DNA of 64,000 bases from Chlorella sorokiniana (Eukaryota > Chlorophyta > Trebouxiophyceae > Chlorellales > Chlorellaceae), in contig CP084611.1 in NCBI GenBank assembly GCA_025917655.1, forward strand, positions 3,906,001 to 3,970,000. The letters run 5' to 3'. The notes below the pieces were generated by a model. The model was not told the DNA's origin. It did not search any database and worked only from the letters and a program-made list of their open reading frames with translations. The position numbers were made by a program, and so were the translations under genes. Shown one piece after another: positions 33,920 to 45,408 of this stretch. Every line of letters starts with the position of its first letter. Within the stretch, counting starts at the first letter, position 1.

Positions 33920-36338
33920 ATGAGGGCATGGCATGTCTTGGTGCTTGCGGTGGGCGTGGCGCGGTTCTGTGAAGGCATGTACACACGTGCGACTCGGCTG
34001 CCATGCCGCCCGCCCCTCTGTCTCTCCCTGCCTGTGCTGACAGCTCGCAGTGAGTGCGATCTCTGGGTGCAGGTATGCCAGCCATCCCGCCAAGCACCAG
34101 CGCACCTGGAAATCTGACACAAGACCAGCTGCCCATGTTCATTCTTTTCACGGTGAGCACAAGCAGTGGCGGGCAAAGGTTCGCTGTGGCCGCTTCGTGC
34201 CGCAGCTTTAGCCACAAATCCTCTCCATCTACTCCCCTCCCTATTACCTTTGCAGCACGACGACGGCGTGGACAAAGAGGCCCGCAAAGCCATGCTGTCG
34301 GTGACTGAGGGCCGGGTGACGGCCAGCGGCTGCCCGGTGCGTGGGTCGCAGGGTGGTTGACCAGTGAGCTGAGGTGCAGGGCGGGCATCACCTGGATGAC
34401 TGGAATGTCCCAGGACAGCTTTGACAAGGCGTGCATTCCATGGCTGCATTGCCGCAGGTCACGGCTACCATGTTCACGCTGATTGATTCAGAGGGCTGGA
34501 CCAGTGAGCTGGGTTGCTTGCGCAGCCTGCTGTGGAGCGCTTGTTGCCAGCATTTGTTCGATTGACATTTCCATCAAACTCGCTCTCACTCATGCATGCT
34601 CCTCCTGCAGGCTGTGAGGAGGTGGTGAGGCTCTACGAGGCAGGCTATGAGGTGAGCTTGCTGTTGGGTGGGGGCGTGCGCCAGAAAAGGAAGGGCTGCG
34701 CTGGTTGTCAGTGGCAGGGAGGAGGCTTCACCACCAGCAGATGGCAGCCCTGAGGCTAGAGGGAGCGTGCATGAGCGCTGCCAATGTGGGTGACTTGTTG
34801 CACCTGGCACACGAAAGCATGCGTTGTGTTGCTGCACACCATAGATTGCCGACCACACCACACGCCACGAGAGCCTGCCAGGCCGCGACACAGACTATCT
34901 GCGGCGGGAGACCGCGGGTGCCCGTACAAAGATTGCCGAGTGCGGCATTCCAGAGGTGAGAGTTTGCGGCGGCTCTGCCTGCTGCAACAGCATGGCGGGA
35001 GGCTGTCATGTGCACCGCAGAGCGAGTGCATGCTAGTGCGTGAAGGCCTGCCGCACCTGCACGTCTTCTAAGTTTTTAATTGCATCAAAAAGCTTCCCCC
35101 ACCTGCAGTCCGACATTGTTGGCTTCCGCTCGCCGTACCTCAACACTGATTCCAGCGTGCGGGGACTCTGCACGAGGCGGGGTTCCTGTATGAGTCGTCG
35201 CTTGTGGAGGACCCGCGCCAGTCGCTCTCCCGCGGCTTTGGTTCCCGCATCTGGCCCTGGGACCTGGGCTTCGGGGTGCCCATCAACTGCTCCATGTGCG
35301 CATGATGCGCCCGCCGTGATGGGGGCCCGCCTGTAGGAGCCTGGCACGTCGCGGCCTGGGTTTGGTCGGCGCAGCGCGTGGCTGCTGCACAGCTGATGCC
35401 TGGGCCCCTTGTGCCTGCAGAGCCGACCTGGTCCAGGATGGCGTTGTCCAGGGCTGCGACCCACAGGAGCGCTGGCCGGGTCTGTACGAGGTACCAGGTG
35501 CGCACCCTGCCCTGCCCGCCCCTCGCATGAGTCCCGGCATCATGCTCACCATCAAGCATGTTCAGCATCAGTGTTCTTTGGGCCGTGGCTGCTGCACCGT
35601 AATCGCAGTGTGGCGGTACAGCAACGAGGCTGGGTATTCTGCCGACGTCCCGTACGCAATGGACCCGGGCTGGGACTACGGGTGTAACTGCATGTGAGTT
35701 GAGATTGTTGATTTGTTTGTGTGTGGGTGTGTGGGTGTGTAGGGTGAAGGGGGAGGGCCATGGTTTGGAGGTGGGGGTGTTTTTGCAAAGGCACAACTTC
35801 AACTGTGCGCTGCCTCGATCTTAATTCTTTGCTGGTGTTGGTGCAGCACATCCTGGCTGTCCACGGCTCTCAATAACCAGATCATGACAAGTCCGCATGC
35901 CACTGTCTGCAGGAACGATTCCCACTCCACCTTTGACATCCTCAAGTCGGAATTTGATGCAGCGTACCGCGGCAACCGCGCCCCCTTCCCCATCTTCATT
36001 CACTTTTACTGGCTCGACGCGGCTGACAACCTGGAGCAGCTGCGCAAGTTTGTAGGTGAGATGCAGCAGCACCGCCATGCACTGCACCTGTTGCTGGTAC
36101 TGGTGCAGTGTATGTTGCAATACGTCCACTGCTGCCTTTGTGCCGCAGACTACACCCTTGCACTGCCAGACGTCTACTACATCACGATCCGGCAGCTGCT
36201 GGGCTGGATGGCCGACCCTCTGCCAAAAGATCAGCTGACCCCGAGGCACTGGGCTGCGGCAGCCCGGGCGGTGCACCCCGCGACACTATCGCCGAGCAGC
36301 GGCGGCGTCAGCTGCTGATGCGGCTTGGCGGAGCGTGA
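33920..36338 (+). CDS. CE4 polysaccharide (chitin) deacetylase-like protein, secreted
   Basis: Exon 1 (33920..33968) encodes a short hydrophobic signal peptide (MRAWHVLVLAVGVARF). Hand-checked exons 34073..34152, 34256..34336, 34458..34503, 34611..34651 and 34845..34955 join in frame. NodB motif 1 is split by an intron (LPMFILFT / HDDGVDKEAR). Motif 2 is IADHTTRHESLPGRD (metal-binding His pair). Motif 3 is VGFRSPYLNTDSS. Downstream exons give LSRGFGSRIWPWDLGFGVPI, YAMDPGWDYGCNCM, PIFIHFYWLDAADNLEQLRK and ALPDVYYITIRQLLGWMADP. The stop is at 36338. Family knowledge: CE4 enzymes remove N-acetyl groups from chitin or related glycans; Chlorella-type walls contain glucosamine polymers, so a wall role is plausible (inference). 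One base seems missing at the G run 35161..35164. The Asp pair and both His of the active site are retained. Confidence 0.85.
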
Positions 36339-36439
36339 GCCTGGTTCTTGTCGCAGCGCAAGCGCCTGTGTGTGCAACCAATAGCTCACTTTCAATTTTG
36401 GTCTAACCAATTTTCCCATCATTTGTGACATCTCCAAGA

Positions 36440-38552
36440 TCATTCAACCTGCTGACCAGGGACACCTAGTTGCTGCTGGTCTGCTGACAGGCGGTCAAGG
36501 ATGGAGGGCAGGCTGGCAGGATCAGCCAGGCTCACCACCTCCACGCCTGCACTTTTCAGCAGCTGCTCAACATCGGGGTGCGGCTGGCGAGGTTGGCCAG
36601 GACGGCGGGTGGGCGCCACCTGCCGCCCACCAGCTGCCAGTCGCCGCAGGTGGCACCGTCGCCGCTGGCTGCTGCATGTGTGCGCTGCCGCCACACCAAG
36701 TCCAACGCACATGGCTCCAACAGCAAATGGCGAAGCTCGGGCAGCAGGCGCGGCAGCTGGGCGAGCAGGCTGCCGTCGACGCCCTCCCGCCCCACCACCG
36801 CAAGCTGGCGGCAGCGCGGTGGCAGGGCCAGGGCCACTCGTCCGCGGGCACCGCGCAGCAGGTGCAGCACCTGCCAGTCTATGGACAGCTGGTGCAGGCT
36901 GGCGGGGAAGGCCAGGCAGGCGTCATCTGGCACCCCCTCCTCCTCGGCCTCCAGCTGATTGCCGTGAGCCAGCAGCCGCCGCAGCCGCGGAGGCCCTGCC
37001 TGCCCTTCTGCTGCAGCACCACCCTCGTCCGCCGCGCGGCTTGCGCCGCTGCTGCGGTCGTCCCCAGCGGCCAGCAATGAGGGCGGCAGCGCCTCCAGCC
37101 CGCACCCAGGCAGCTCCAGGCTGGTCAGGTGCGGCATGCCGGCCAGCATTTGGTCAAACACCTCGTCGCTGCCGTGCAGCGGCCACCGCCTGCACACGTG
37201 GGCAAGGAGGCAGGGCCCGGCTGCATGTTGCCACACAGCTCGAGATGGACTGCGTGCCATCGCTGCTGGTGCTGCAAGGACTGCGTGCTATTGCTAAAAG
37301 CCCCTCCTCCCCCCATGAGCGAAGCTCACGAGCAGTCGTTGCCGGCAATGGACAGGTGGCGCAGGCGCGTCAGCGTCAGCAACTCCACCGGCGGCAGCCA
37401 CGCGTCGTCCTCCTGGCGCTCCAGCGACAGCGACGTCAGCGCTGCGGGCACAGGCAACGGGCAGGGACTCTGAACCCCAGGCACTGAATGCAGCCTGGCA
37501 TGTGCCTTGCTGCAGCTCGCTTACAAACACTGCCAGGCTCGCTGTGATGTCCAGCATCGTGCTGCGCGCGCCACCCGCTCATTCCCAAGCTCTGCACTGC
37601 TGCGCCACCCGGCCTGACCCACCTGTGAGCTGGGCCAGGCAGTCGTACTCTGTGACCAGCAGCCCCTCGCTGACCACGCCTCGCCGCACCGCCAGGCGCT
37701 GCAGCGCCGCCAGCTGGCCCAGCGGCGGCGGCAGCGTGTCGCGCGTGCATGACAGCTCACAGACCAGCACCCCAGGGGGAAGCCTGCAGGGGGACCAGCA
37801 CGGCAGGCGCATGAGCGGGAGGGGCCATGCCCCCAGGCGAGCGGCCAGCCGGCCAGCAAGCCGCTGCCGGGCGCCGCCCTGCGCGGACGCACCGCACATG
37901 CTCTTGCAGGGTCACCGCCTGCCTGGCCTCCAGGGCCAGGTGCGTCAGGTGCACCAGGGGCGACAGGTCGCCGTGCAGCGACAAACCGCCCTCCACGCTG
38001 CACAGGTGCAGGCGGCGCAGGCAGCGCAGGCGCGGCAGCCAGCCCCCGGCCAGAAGCCGCGGTTGGTGGCCAGGCTGAGCTCCTGCAGGGTGCCAGCCGC
38101 CGCCAGCGCCGCCATGGAAACCGCCTTGAGCGCCGTGGGCTGGCAGTCTGGTGGCACGCGCGCCGAAATTGCCAGGCCCTCCATGGCCGCTGAGTGCAGC
38201 TGCACAAACTGCGCGAGCGAGAGGAGGCGGCGGAGCTCTGAGCGACGTGTGCCATCACGGTGAGTTGCAAACTCGATGTAGCTCCACATGTCGGGCCGGG
38301 CTGCAACTGCACGCCAGCTCTGCAGTGCAAGGGGAGGTCCTCGCTCAGAACGTCTCCACACAAAAACGGCGGCGGCGGTGGCGGCGGCGGCGGCGGCAAG
38401 GGGCCGCTACAGCGGACCTGGCATACACCCATGCATGCGACTCTATCTTGCTGCTGTAGCTTCTCCAGTATGATTGATAGCACATCGCACGGCAGGCAAG
38501 CCCACGGTGTATTGGGAGCCGCTGGTAACGCGATGCTTCTGGAACACTTCAT
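36440..38552 (-). CDS. F-box / leucine-rich repeat protein
   Basis: Start at 38552 (MKCSRSIALPAAPNTPWACL), running straight into an F-box (LPCDVLSIILEKLQQQDRVA). The next exon continues SWRAVAARPDMWSYIEFATH, then RRLLSLAQFVQLHSAAMEGL and many Leu-rich strands (LKAVSMAALAAAGTLQELSL, GDLSPLVHLTHLALEARQAV, LPHLTSLELPGCGLEALPPS as read in exon order). The last segment is best read PDVEQLLKSAGVEVVSLADP with the stop at 36440, one frame away from the preceding stretch, again at a point where one base seems missing. Family knowledge: an SCF ubiquitin-ligase substrate receptor is likely; the target is unknown. The repeat regularity is plant-type LRR rather than short ankyrin. The start lies only 137 bases from the divergent ctpA start. 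Confidence 0.7.
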
Positions 38553-38689
38553 GCCGCCACTGCAAATGTCAAACGCACAATGCGAGAGCCGCAATGGCCT
38601 TTCCCATGAGTGACGTGGCGACGGCCTGCTTGAAATAGCGTTTCGATGCGAACGCGGCGCATCCTCTTTCTGTTTCAAATTGTTCCAAC
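38553..38689. promoter_or_regulatory. Compact bidirectional promoter region
   Basis: Only 137 bases lie between the start codons of the F-box/LRR gene (minus) and the CtpA gene (plus), so both promoters and 5' UTRs must share this stretch. No TATA box is evident. Confidence 0.5.
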
Positions 38690-41600
38690 ATGCTTCAGAG
38701 CAGCGGACAGGCCCAAGTAGCCCGAGTTGCAGCGCCTGCGCGCAGAAATCGCGGCACGGCTGTCCGCTGCCTGCACCACCAGGCCCGGCCGCAGAATCAA
38801 GGTCCGCCCTCTGATCTGCTTAACAAGCATCCTCGCTTGTGGTTCGGGGTGTTGACTGACAAACTCGTGTGAGAGCTTGCGCAACTGGCGAGAAGTCACT
38901 TCTGGACCCTCTCTTTGCCCTGCAGAACCCCATGCAGTCAAAAACATCGTCGGTAGGCTGCAGGAGGCGGCCCAGGAGGTGGGCAAGGGCCTGCTGGCCG
39001 CTGGCGCCGCTGCCACCCTCGTGCTGGGCGCCATGTCCCCTCCAGCACAGGCGGAGACCCTGCTGCGCTTTCCCATTGCCAAGGTGCGTCTTTGAGGGGC
39101 TGAAATGATGCATGGCAGGTCTAGCCGTCGCCGTGAAGCCGTCCTTGCGGGTGTGGCCGCCATGAAGCTCAGGGATGAAAAGTCAACAACGCCCGCAGGG
39201 CGAGTCTGACCGTGACAGCAACTGCTGACCCATGCCCTCTTGCAGGAGAAGGCGCTTTACGAGGTACAGAAGACCATGGTGGAGGCATGGACCATTGTCA
39301 CGGAGGCATATGTAGACCAGTCGTACAACAACAAGGGTGCGGGGGACCTGCAGCAGAGAAGCAGACGCGCCCCCTTGAACGCTTGTCTGCACAGCATCCA
39401 GGCTCAACCCTGCTGACGTCGGCTGCTGCTGCGACCTCGCATCGGCTGACTGCTGCCTTGGGCTTGCTGGCTGGTGCTGCACAAGCCTGCGCAGTATCAA
39501 CGCGCTTTCTCAACCCATCCCGACAGTTGCCCCACCTGCCTGCTGCCGTTTCTGCAGAGTGGGACGAGGAGCTGGTGGCTGCGCTGACGGCAGTGGCAGA
39601 TGCCAGCAGCTTGGAGGAGGGCAAGGCCCAGATCCCAGCGTTGCTGGATAAGCTGGGCGACCCGTTCACGCGCTGGCTGCCCCCAAGTGAGCAAGCTGTT
39701 GGTGGTGGCCCAGGCTCTGCACGCTGGAGGGTGCTGCTCATGATCTTGTGCCAACCTTTCGCGGTGGTGCGATCCTGCAGGCAGTACCAGGAGTTCCGCA
39801 TTGGCAATGACGGCGCGCTGCAGGGGTGGGCATGCTGATCGCCTCCGATCCCCAGAGCGGGCGCACGGTGGTGCTGGCCCCCATCAAGGGCTCCCCCGCC
39901 GACGAGGCCGGCATCCAGCCCGGGGACGAGGTGCGGCAGCCGGCCACAGGGCCGTGGCGCCAGGAGTGCCTCGCGGGCACTTTCTTGGGGACACATTCTT
40001 GCCTGGGCGGTGTAAGGCAGCCGCCCGCCGCTGTCTCCCCGCCCCCACCCCCTCCACCCCCCCCCACACACACTGCTGCAGCTGCTCAACGTGGATGGCA
40101 CCAGCATCACGGGGCTGGACACCGATGGCGTCGCCGCCAAGCTGCGCGGCCAGGAGGGCTCCTCTGTCTGGGTCAAGGTGGCGCGCCGCCGCTCCGAGAT
40201 CCCCGGCGTGGCGGGCCTGCCCGAGGGCCCCCGAGGTGGAGTACAAGCAGTTCCGGCTGCGCCGCGCCCAGGTGGAGCTCAACCCCATCTTCGCCACCAC
40301 CATGATGATGGATGACCATGTGTACGGTGGGTGGTGTGTGTGGGTGGTGGGGGCGCGTGGGGTGGGTGGGTTGGGCCAGTGTGGGGCAGGGGGGCCAAGT
40401 GGACAGCACTGAACTGGCAGCTAGCGCCCCAATTCGCATGTGTGTGCGCAGGCGCAGGGCAGCCTGTGGCAGCCCTGCAGTGCTTGCGCTGTGCTTTGCT
40501 GAGCCCTGCGGCGCTGCCCCTTGTCCCGCAGGCTATGTGCGCCTGATCAGCTTCTCACAGCACTCCCCGACGACATGCTGCACGCCATCAACCAGCTCAA
40601 GGTGTGCCGCGTTTGACTGTTCAGCTGCGCTGACCCGGCAGTTCACCTTCTGCTGGCTGCGCCAGCCTGCACAGCTGAGCCTCAGCTTCCAATCGACCGC
40701 CTCACGCTTGCCCCCCCGCCTTCCCCCACCCTCAGCGCGACGGAGTGGAGGGCTTCATCCTTGACCTGCGCAACAACCCTGGGGGCTTAGTAAACGCGGC
40801 GCTGGACATTGCAGGCCTGTGGATGGACGGCCCCGTGCCCGTGTTCAATGTGGAGGTGGGGCCAGACCCTTCAGGATACCTGTGTGCATGCCAGGCAGCC
40901 GAGCGTTTGCTCTGCTCGCATCGTCAACTGCTACGACAGGCACTTGCACGCACGACAGCTGGTGACGCTGCGGTGCTGCTGGCTGGCTGCCGCAGGACGG
41001 CGACTCGCTGCAGAGTGTGGGCCTGGCTGAGGCCACCTCCTCCGCCACCACCCTGCCGCTGGTGGTGCTGGTCAACCACAACTCCGCATCGGCCAGCGAG
41101 ATCCTGGCAGGCGCGCTGCGTGACAACCACCGCGCGGAGGTGTTGGGAGGTGAGCTTGCCTGGCTGGACGGGGGCCAGAATGCCAGGTGGTGCATGCTTG
41201 CCCAGGCGGCGCCCTAGCTGTCGAGCGAGTGCGGGTCCACGCTCAGCCCTGGACGGTAGCCTGGCGCCAACCTTTCCCTTTCGCTCCCCGGTCCACAGAG
41301 TCCACCTACGGCAAGGGCAAGATCCAGTCGGTGTTTGAGCTGGCTGACGGCTCTGCCCTCTTTGTCACGGTGGCAAAGTACAAGACACGCTGGCTGGCAG
41401 TGGTGAGCACTGAGTGCAAGACTGCCCATCTCACCGTCCTTGAGAGCAGAAGCAGCACAGCCCCTCTGCCATCAAGCTGCCCCCTTTGGGGTTGAGGGTT
41501 CATTTTCGTGAGGAATGACTTTTGCCCTGACTTTTGCCTCCGCTTGTCCCTCCTTCGCTGCAGAGATTGACCAGGTGGGGGTGCAGCCCGACCGCGCGTG

Positions 41601-42226
41601 CGCGCCCCTGGGCGGTGGCGAGGGCGCCAAGCTCTCCTCCTCCGGCATCCCGGTGGGCCCCGGCGCCTCTGAGTTGGTGATTGAGGAGCTGGCCACCGAT
41701 GGTGAGGGGGAGCGGGAGGAGGAGCATGCTGCTGGCCAGGGGTACTAGCCAGCGCTGAGGTGCAGCGGTGCTGCCTGTAGCTGGGCGGCTCTCGTCCACC
41801 GCCTTCTGCCATCAGACCCCCATGCCCTCCCCTTGCCCTCCCCTGCCGCCAGACTGCGTGCTGACCGCTGAGACGCTGCTGGAGAAGCGTTCGGAGCAGC
41901 TGCAGGTGGCCACCCTGTTCCGGGCACCGCCCCTGCTGGCCTCCCCCGCCCCTGATGCGCGCGCCCAGCGCACTCGCGCAACGTGGCAAACAGAACAACG
42001 AGGTTGTACGCTACGGCCCACCCTGGCGGCCTCATTTTTCAACGGCCCTCGCCCTTTGCCCCGCCGCACTGATGTTTGTTGGGTACTGCCTCCCGCCTCT
42101 AGCCTGGACCTGTACACTAGCCTTTGTGTGTCCCACATTCCCAGACCACCGAATTGCTCCGCCCGCTCACCTCGTTGTGCCTTCTCCTGCATCCTTGTTG
42201 CCTACCGTGCCCGCTCATATGATTGA
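38690..42226 (+). CDS. CTPA: C-terminal processing peptidase, thylakoid lumen (S41A; D1 processing protease)
   Basis: Start at ATG 38690 with a basic transit peptide. A second exon carries a lumen-targeting segment (LLAAGAAATLVLGAMSPPAQ then A-E, an AxA-type cleavage site). Then follow EKALYEVQKTMVEAWTIVTE, IPALLDKLGDPFTRWLP, a PDZ domain (VVLAPIKGSPADEAGIQPGD; LLNVDGTSITGLDTDGVAAK), VEGFILDLRNNPGGLVNAAL, and the catalytic Ser in VNHNSASASEILAGALRDNH. The catalytic Lys is in STYGKGKIQSVFELADGSAL. Family knowledge: CtpA trims the D1 C-terminus so that the manganese cluster of photosystem II can assemble. One-base slips occur at the runs 39823..39826, 40228..40232 and 40565..40568; each is repaired by one extra G or C. 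The last exon (DCVLTAETLLEKRSEQLQVA) may stop earlier than the in-frame stop at 42226 if an intron was missed. Confidence 0.9.
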
Positions 42227-43350
42227 TCCGCAATTGCACATCGAACGCATCGGAACCGATTTGCCGGGGCTGCACCCATTTGCTGAGACGATTGATTTTG
42301 CCGTGGCTTGTTGCACTACTTCTGTTTCCTTGGCACCTTCCCATCCCAATCCATTCCCTTTGACCGGCCTCCAACCTCAGATGATTGTTGCTTCGCCGCA
42401 CTCGCATATGCAGCCCCTCAGTTGCCACTCATGCCCCTTCCTTCCTCTGACCCATCCCATCTTCTGGCCACTCCTGCCTGCAATGCACTGGAGAGGCCCT
42501 CTGCGCGCCACATTTGTACACTGCGGCTGCCGCCTGTGCTCAACGAATGCCATAGCCCTTTCCCCTGACGATGCCTTGCCCGGCATGCCAGCGGACCTCC
42601 GTCCTGTACAACCATGCTTGGCCATCATGTAAGCCATTGTTTGTCCTGGATGCCGCCGCCAAAGCTCTGCCTACCGAGGACTCCTAGAGGACCTGCTTGC
42701 TAGGCTGGCCGCTGTGGCAGGCTTTGCGACAGTTTGCCACGAAGTTTTCGTTGGTTTAGAGCAGAAAGAATCAACACTTCGATTTCAAAGCATTCTGATG
42801 CACAACTGAGGGACAAAAAAAGACTTGACCTCTTGGCCTGAAGCTTTGGCTTGGAGGCAGACCTGGCCATGAGGCCTGCACGCTGGGCGTGCTGTCGGCG
42901 GGCTGCCCAGTCGGCATGTCGCACGCCGTGGAAACGAGTTATTCTATGCTCGTTTGATACAGTTGCTCGCGGCAACTAAACAAAGCCAGCCTCGGTTCCT
43001 GCAACCGACAAGAGATTGCGCAAGGCGCTGCCTGTCTCGTGTCGTGACCCGACACTTTTCGACACACTCTACACGCGCATTGAAGCATCTGAAGGCGGCT
43101 GCTGAGTCTCTTCGCCACAGCTGGGCAAAGGTTTCCAAGCGCTGTTTGGCGAGCGGGGGCGTTCGGCTGGACTGATTTCTGCAAATTACAGCCCCAGGTG
43201 GGCGTTTCCGCGGAGTGCGGCTGTCACTTGCAGTGCGGCCGCCATACGCGAGCCTCCTTGCTCACCGTCAGCTGACGCACCCACGCTCACCATCATTCAT
43301 TCTTATCATTGTTCCTGAGCTGACTTTCAAAGTTTTTCGGTGTGCTGCAG
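42227..43350. other. Intergenic region, same-strand genes
   Basis: 1.1 kb between the CtpA and CBM48 genes. TGTAA at 42629..42633 is the candidate CtpA poly(A) signal. The rest is AT-richer and carries no recognisable gene, RNA or repeat. A non-coding 5' exon of the CBM48 gene may lie here, since its start codon directly follows a good acceptor (gtgctgcag) at 43350. Confidence 0.4.
42629..42633 (+). terminator. Candidate TGTAA poly(A) signal of CTPA
   Basis: TGTAA about 400 bases after the assigned CtpA stop codon. Confidence 0.4.
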
Positions 43351-45408
43351 ATGGCAGCCATTCCTGCGCAGTGTCCACATGGGGCACCACGGGTGGCGCC
43401 CTCGATGGTAGTGGAATCGATGCGGCAGCAGCTGCGCCAGCGGCGGCCGCGGTGGCGCGTCCCCGCTGCCCCTCACGCATTCATGGGCCCTCCCCTGGAG
43501 GTGCCCTCCCTGGTGCCCGGATGGCTCATGCCTTCCTGGCTCGTAACCCCGGAGGCGGACAGCCCTCGTGACGCAGTGCGGCGTCGGCGCCTGGAGCAGC
43601 TGCGATGCATGCTGGGCGCCGCGCGGCGGGCGCCCCCCTCGAGCTGCCTGCTGCCGCCGACGATCCGCCGATGCTTGCCGACGACGGCAGCGGGGCTGCC
43701 CACGGCACGCTAGACGTAGCCCACACTGCCTCAAACGCTGTGCCCTTCCATGCGGGGGCGGCGGTTCCCTGCCCACCGCGCTGGGAGCGCCGAGCAGCGC
43801 TGCAGGTGGCGCCGCCTCCAGCCGTGTTGAGCAGGCCCGCCAGGTGCTGCCCTGGCTGTACGCTGCGGAGGGGCGGCTGGACTGCGCCGCCATGGAGTCG
43901 CTGGCCAGCCAGCTGGCGCTGAGCGGGCTGCAGCTGCTGGATGTGTCGCGGTATGTAGCGGCGGCCGGCGGCGCGGGCGGCCACTGGCACGGCGCGTGGG
44001 CGGGCACATCCGGTGGGCGGGACCGCCGGGCCTGCCCAGCCCCGTGATGGCTGCCGCCGCGGCGCTGCGCCGCATGGAGCTGCGGCGGGGGCGCTGGCGG
44101 CGGTGCCGGAGCTGGAGGGCAAGGTGGTGAGTGGGCAGGTTGAGGAGGTGCTGCCTGCGTTGGTCCTGCTCGTGTGCTTGTGCGAAGCGGTGGATGTGGC
44201 GGCTGCTTCATCGTGCCTTCAAGCGGGCCAGTCGCCTCTCCATGCTTCATTATTGCGCTGCGAACCTTGCTTCACCAGCGGCTCCCCACCCTCACCCACC
44301 CACCCACCCACCCACCCAGGTTGTGCTGGCCTACCAGCCGCAGCACCGCCAGGTGGCCGCCGAGGCGCTGGCGCTGTACCTGCACGCCTACCTGGGCGCC
44401 AGCGGGAGGGAGGCGGTGGCGGCGGCGGGCCACGCCGTGGGCGCCTCACCCCTGGAGGCCACCCTGCGCGCCTCGCTGGAGGAGCTGGCAGCGGTGGCAG
44501 ATGGCTGGCGGCGCCGCGTCACGCTGGCCTGGCCCTACGGCGGCGGCCACGTCGAGGTCGTGGGGAGGCAGGTGAGGTCATGCCGGTGGCAGGCACACGC
44601 TGCTGGGCTGGGGGTTTGGAGAACAGCTGTTGGTACAGCTGCGGTGCTGCGTGGCCTGCCCGCCGCCCACGCCTGCCTCCTCCCTCGCCGCCCCCCGTCC
44701 CGCAGTGGGTGGCTGGGACCAGCGCGCCCGATGGTGTTTGACGTGCAGCGCAAACGCTGGCGCCTGCAGATCTGGGTGTGTACCCGCCCCGCTTGCCCCG
44801 CTGCCCCGCCAGCCCCTGCCGAGCACCCTGCCCACCCGCTCGCCTTGCGGCCAACCCAGGCGTGGGCCCTCAGTCAGCATGCCACCGCCCTTCCGCGCAG
44901 GGCCTGCCCCCGGCGTGCACCGCTTCAAGTACTTGGTGGACGGGCGGTGGGTGATCGACCTTGCGGGCGACACCGAGGCCGACGCGGGCGGCAACACCAA
45001 CAACGTGGTGGTGGTGGCCGACGCGGGCAGCCCGCCGCCCGCGCCCTGCGGCGCGCCGCGCTGGCTGGCGCCGCCGTCGTGGGGGGGGGAGGTGGCGGCG
45101 GCTGCTGCGACGGCGGTGACGGTCACCAGGGAGCCGCGGCTGTGGTCGGAAGACAACGGGGGCGAGGGGGCAGCGGAGGAGGCGCCGAAGCCGTGGAGCA
45201 GCGCAGAGGAGATGGAGGTGGGGCGCGGGGCTGGCGGTGGCGCCTTGCTGCTGCTGCATTACACGCGGCAGGTCTGCATGGCAGTGGTTGCACCCACTGC
45301 TCCTTTCTACCCAATACCCGGTGTGCGCAGGCCATGGCGCGTTTTGGCGCCGCCTGCATGGCCTTCCACACGCGGCTGGGCCTGCAGTTTAGGCATGTGC
45401 TGCACTGA
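43351..45408 (+). CDS. CBM48 (AMPK glycogen-binding) domain protein
   Basis: The first clear ATG is 43351, immediately after a splice-acceptor-like gtgctgcag, so an upstream exon is possible. The N-terminal half is Arg/Pro/Ala-rich (MVVESMRQQLRQRRPRWRVP). A helical region follows (VEQARQVLPWLYAAEGRLDC; AMESLASQLALSGLQLLDVS; EALALYLHAYLGASGREAVA). The CBM48 starts at RRRVTLAWPYGGGHVEVVG, continues through a short exon with FDVQRKRWRLQIW, and ends GVHRFKYLVDGRWVIDLAGD followed by GGNTNNVVVVADAG, the typical end of this fold. The last exon gives AMARFGAACMAFHTRLGLQF and the stop at 45408. Family knowledge: stand-alone CBM48 proteins with helical N-termini (PTST type) target starch enzymes in plastids, while AMPK beta subunits are the alternative. 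No beta-type C-terminal domain is seen. The start of the second CBM strand has a one-base frame slip near 44705. Confidence 0.65.
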
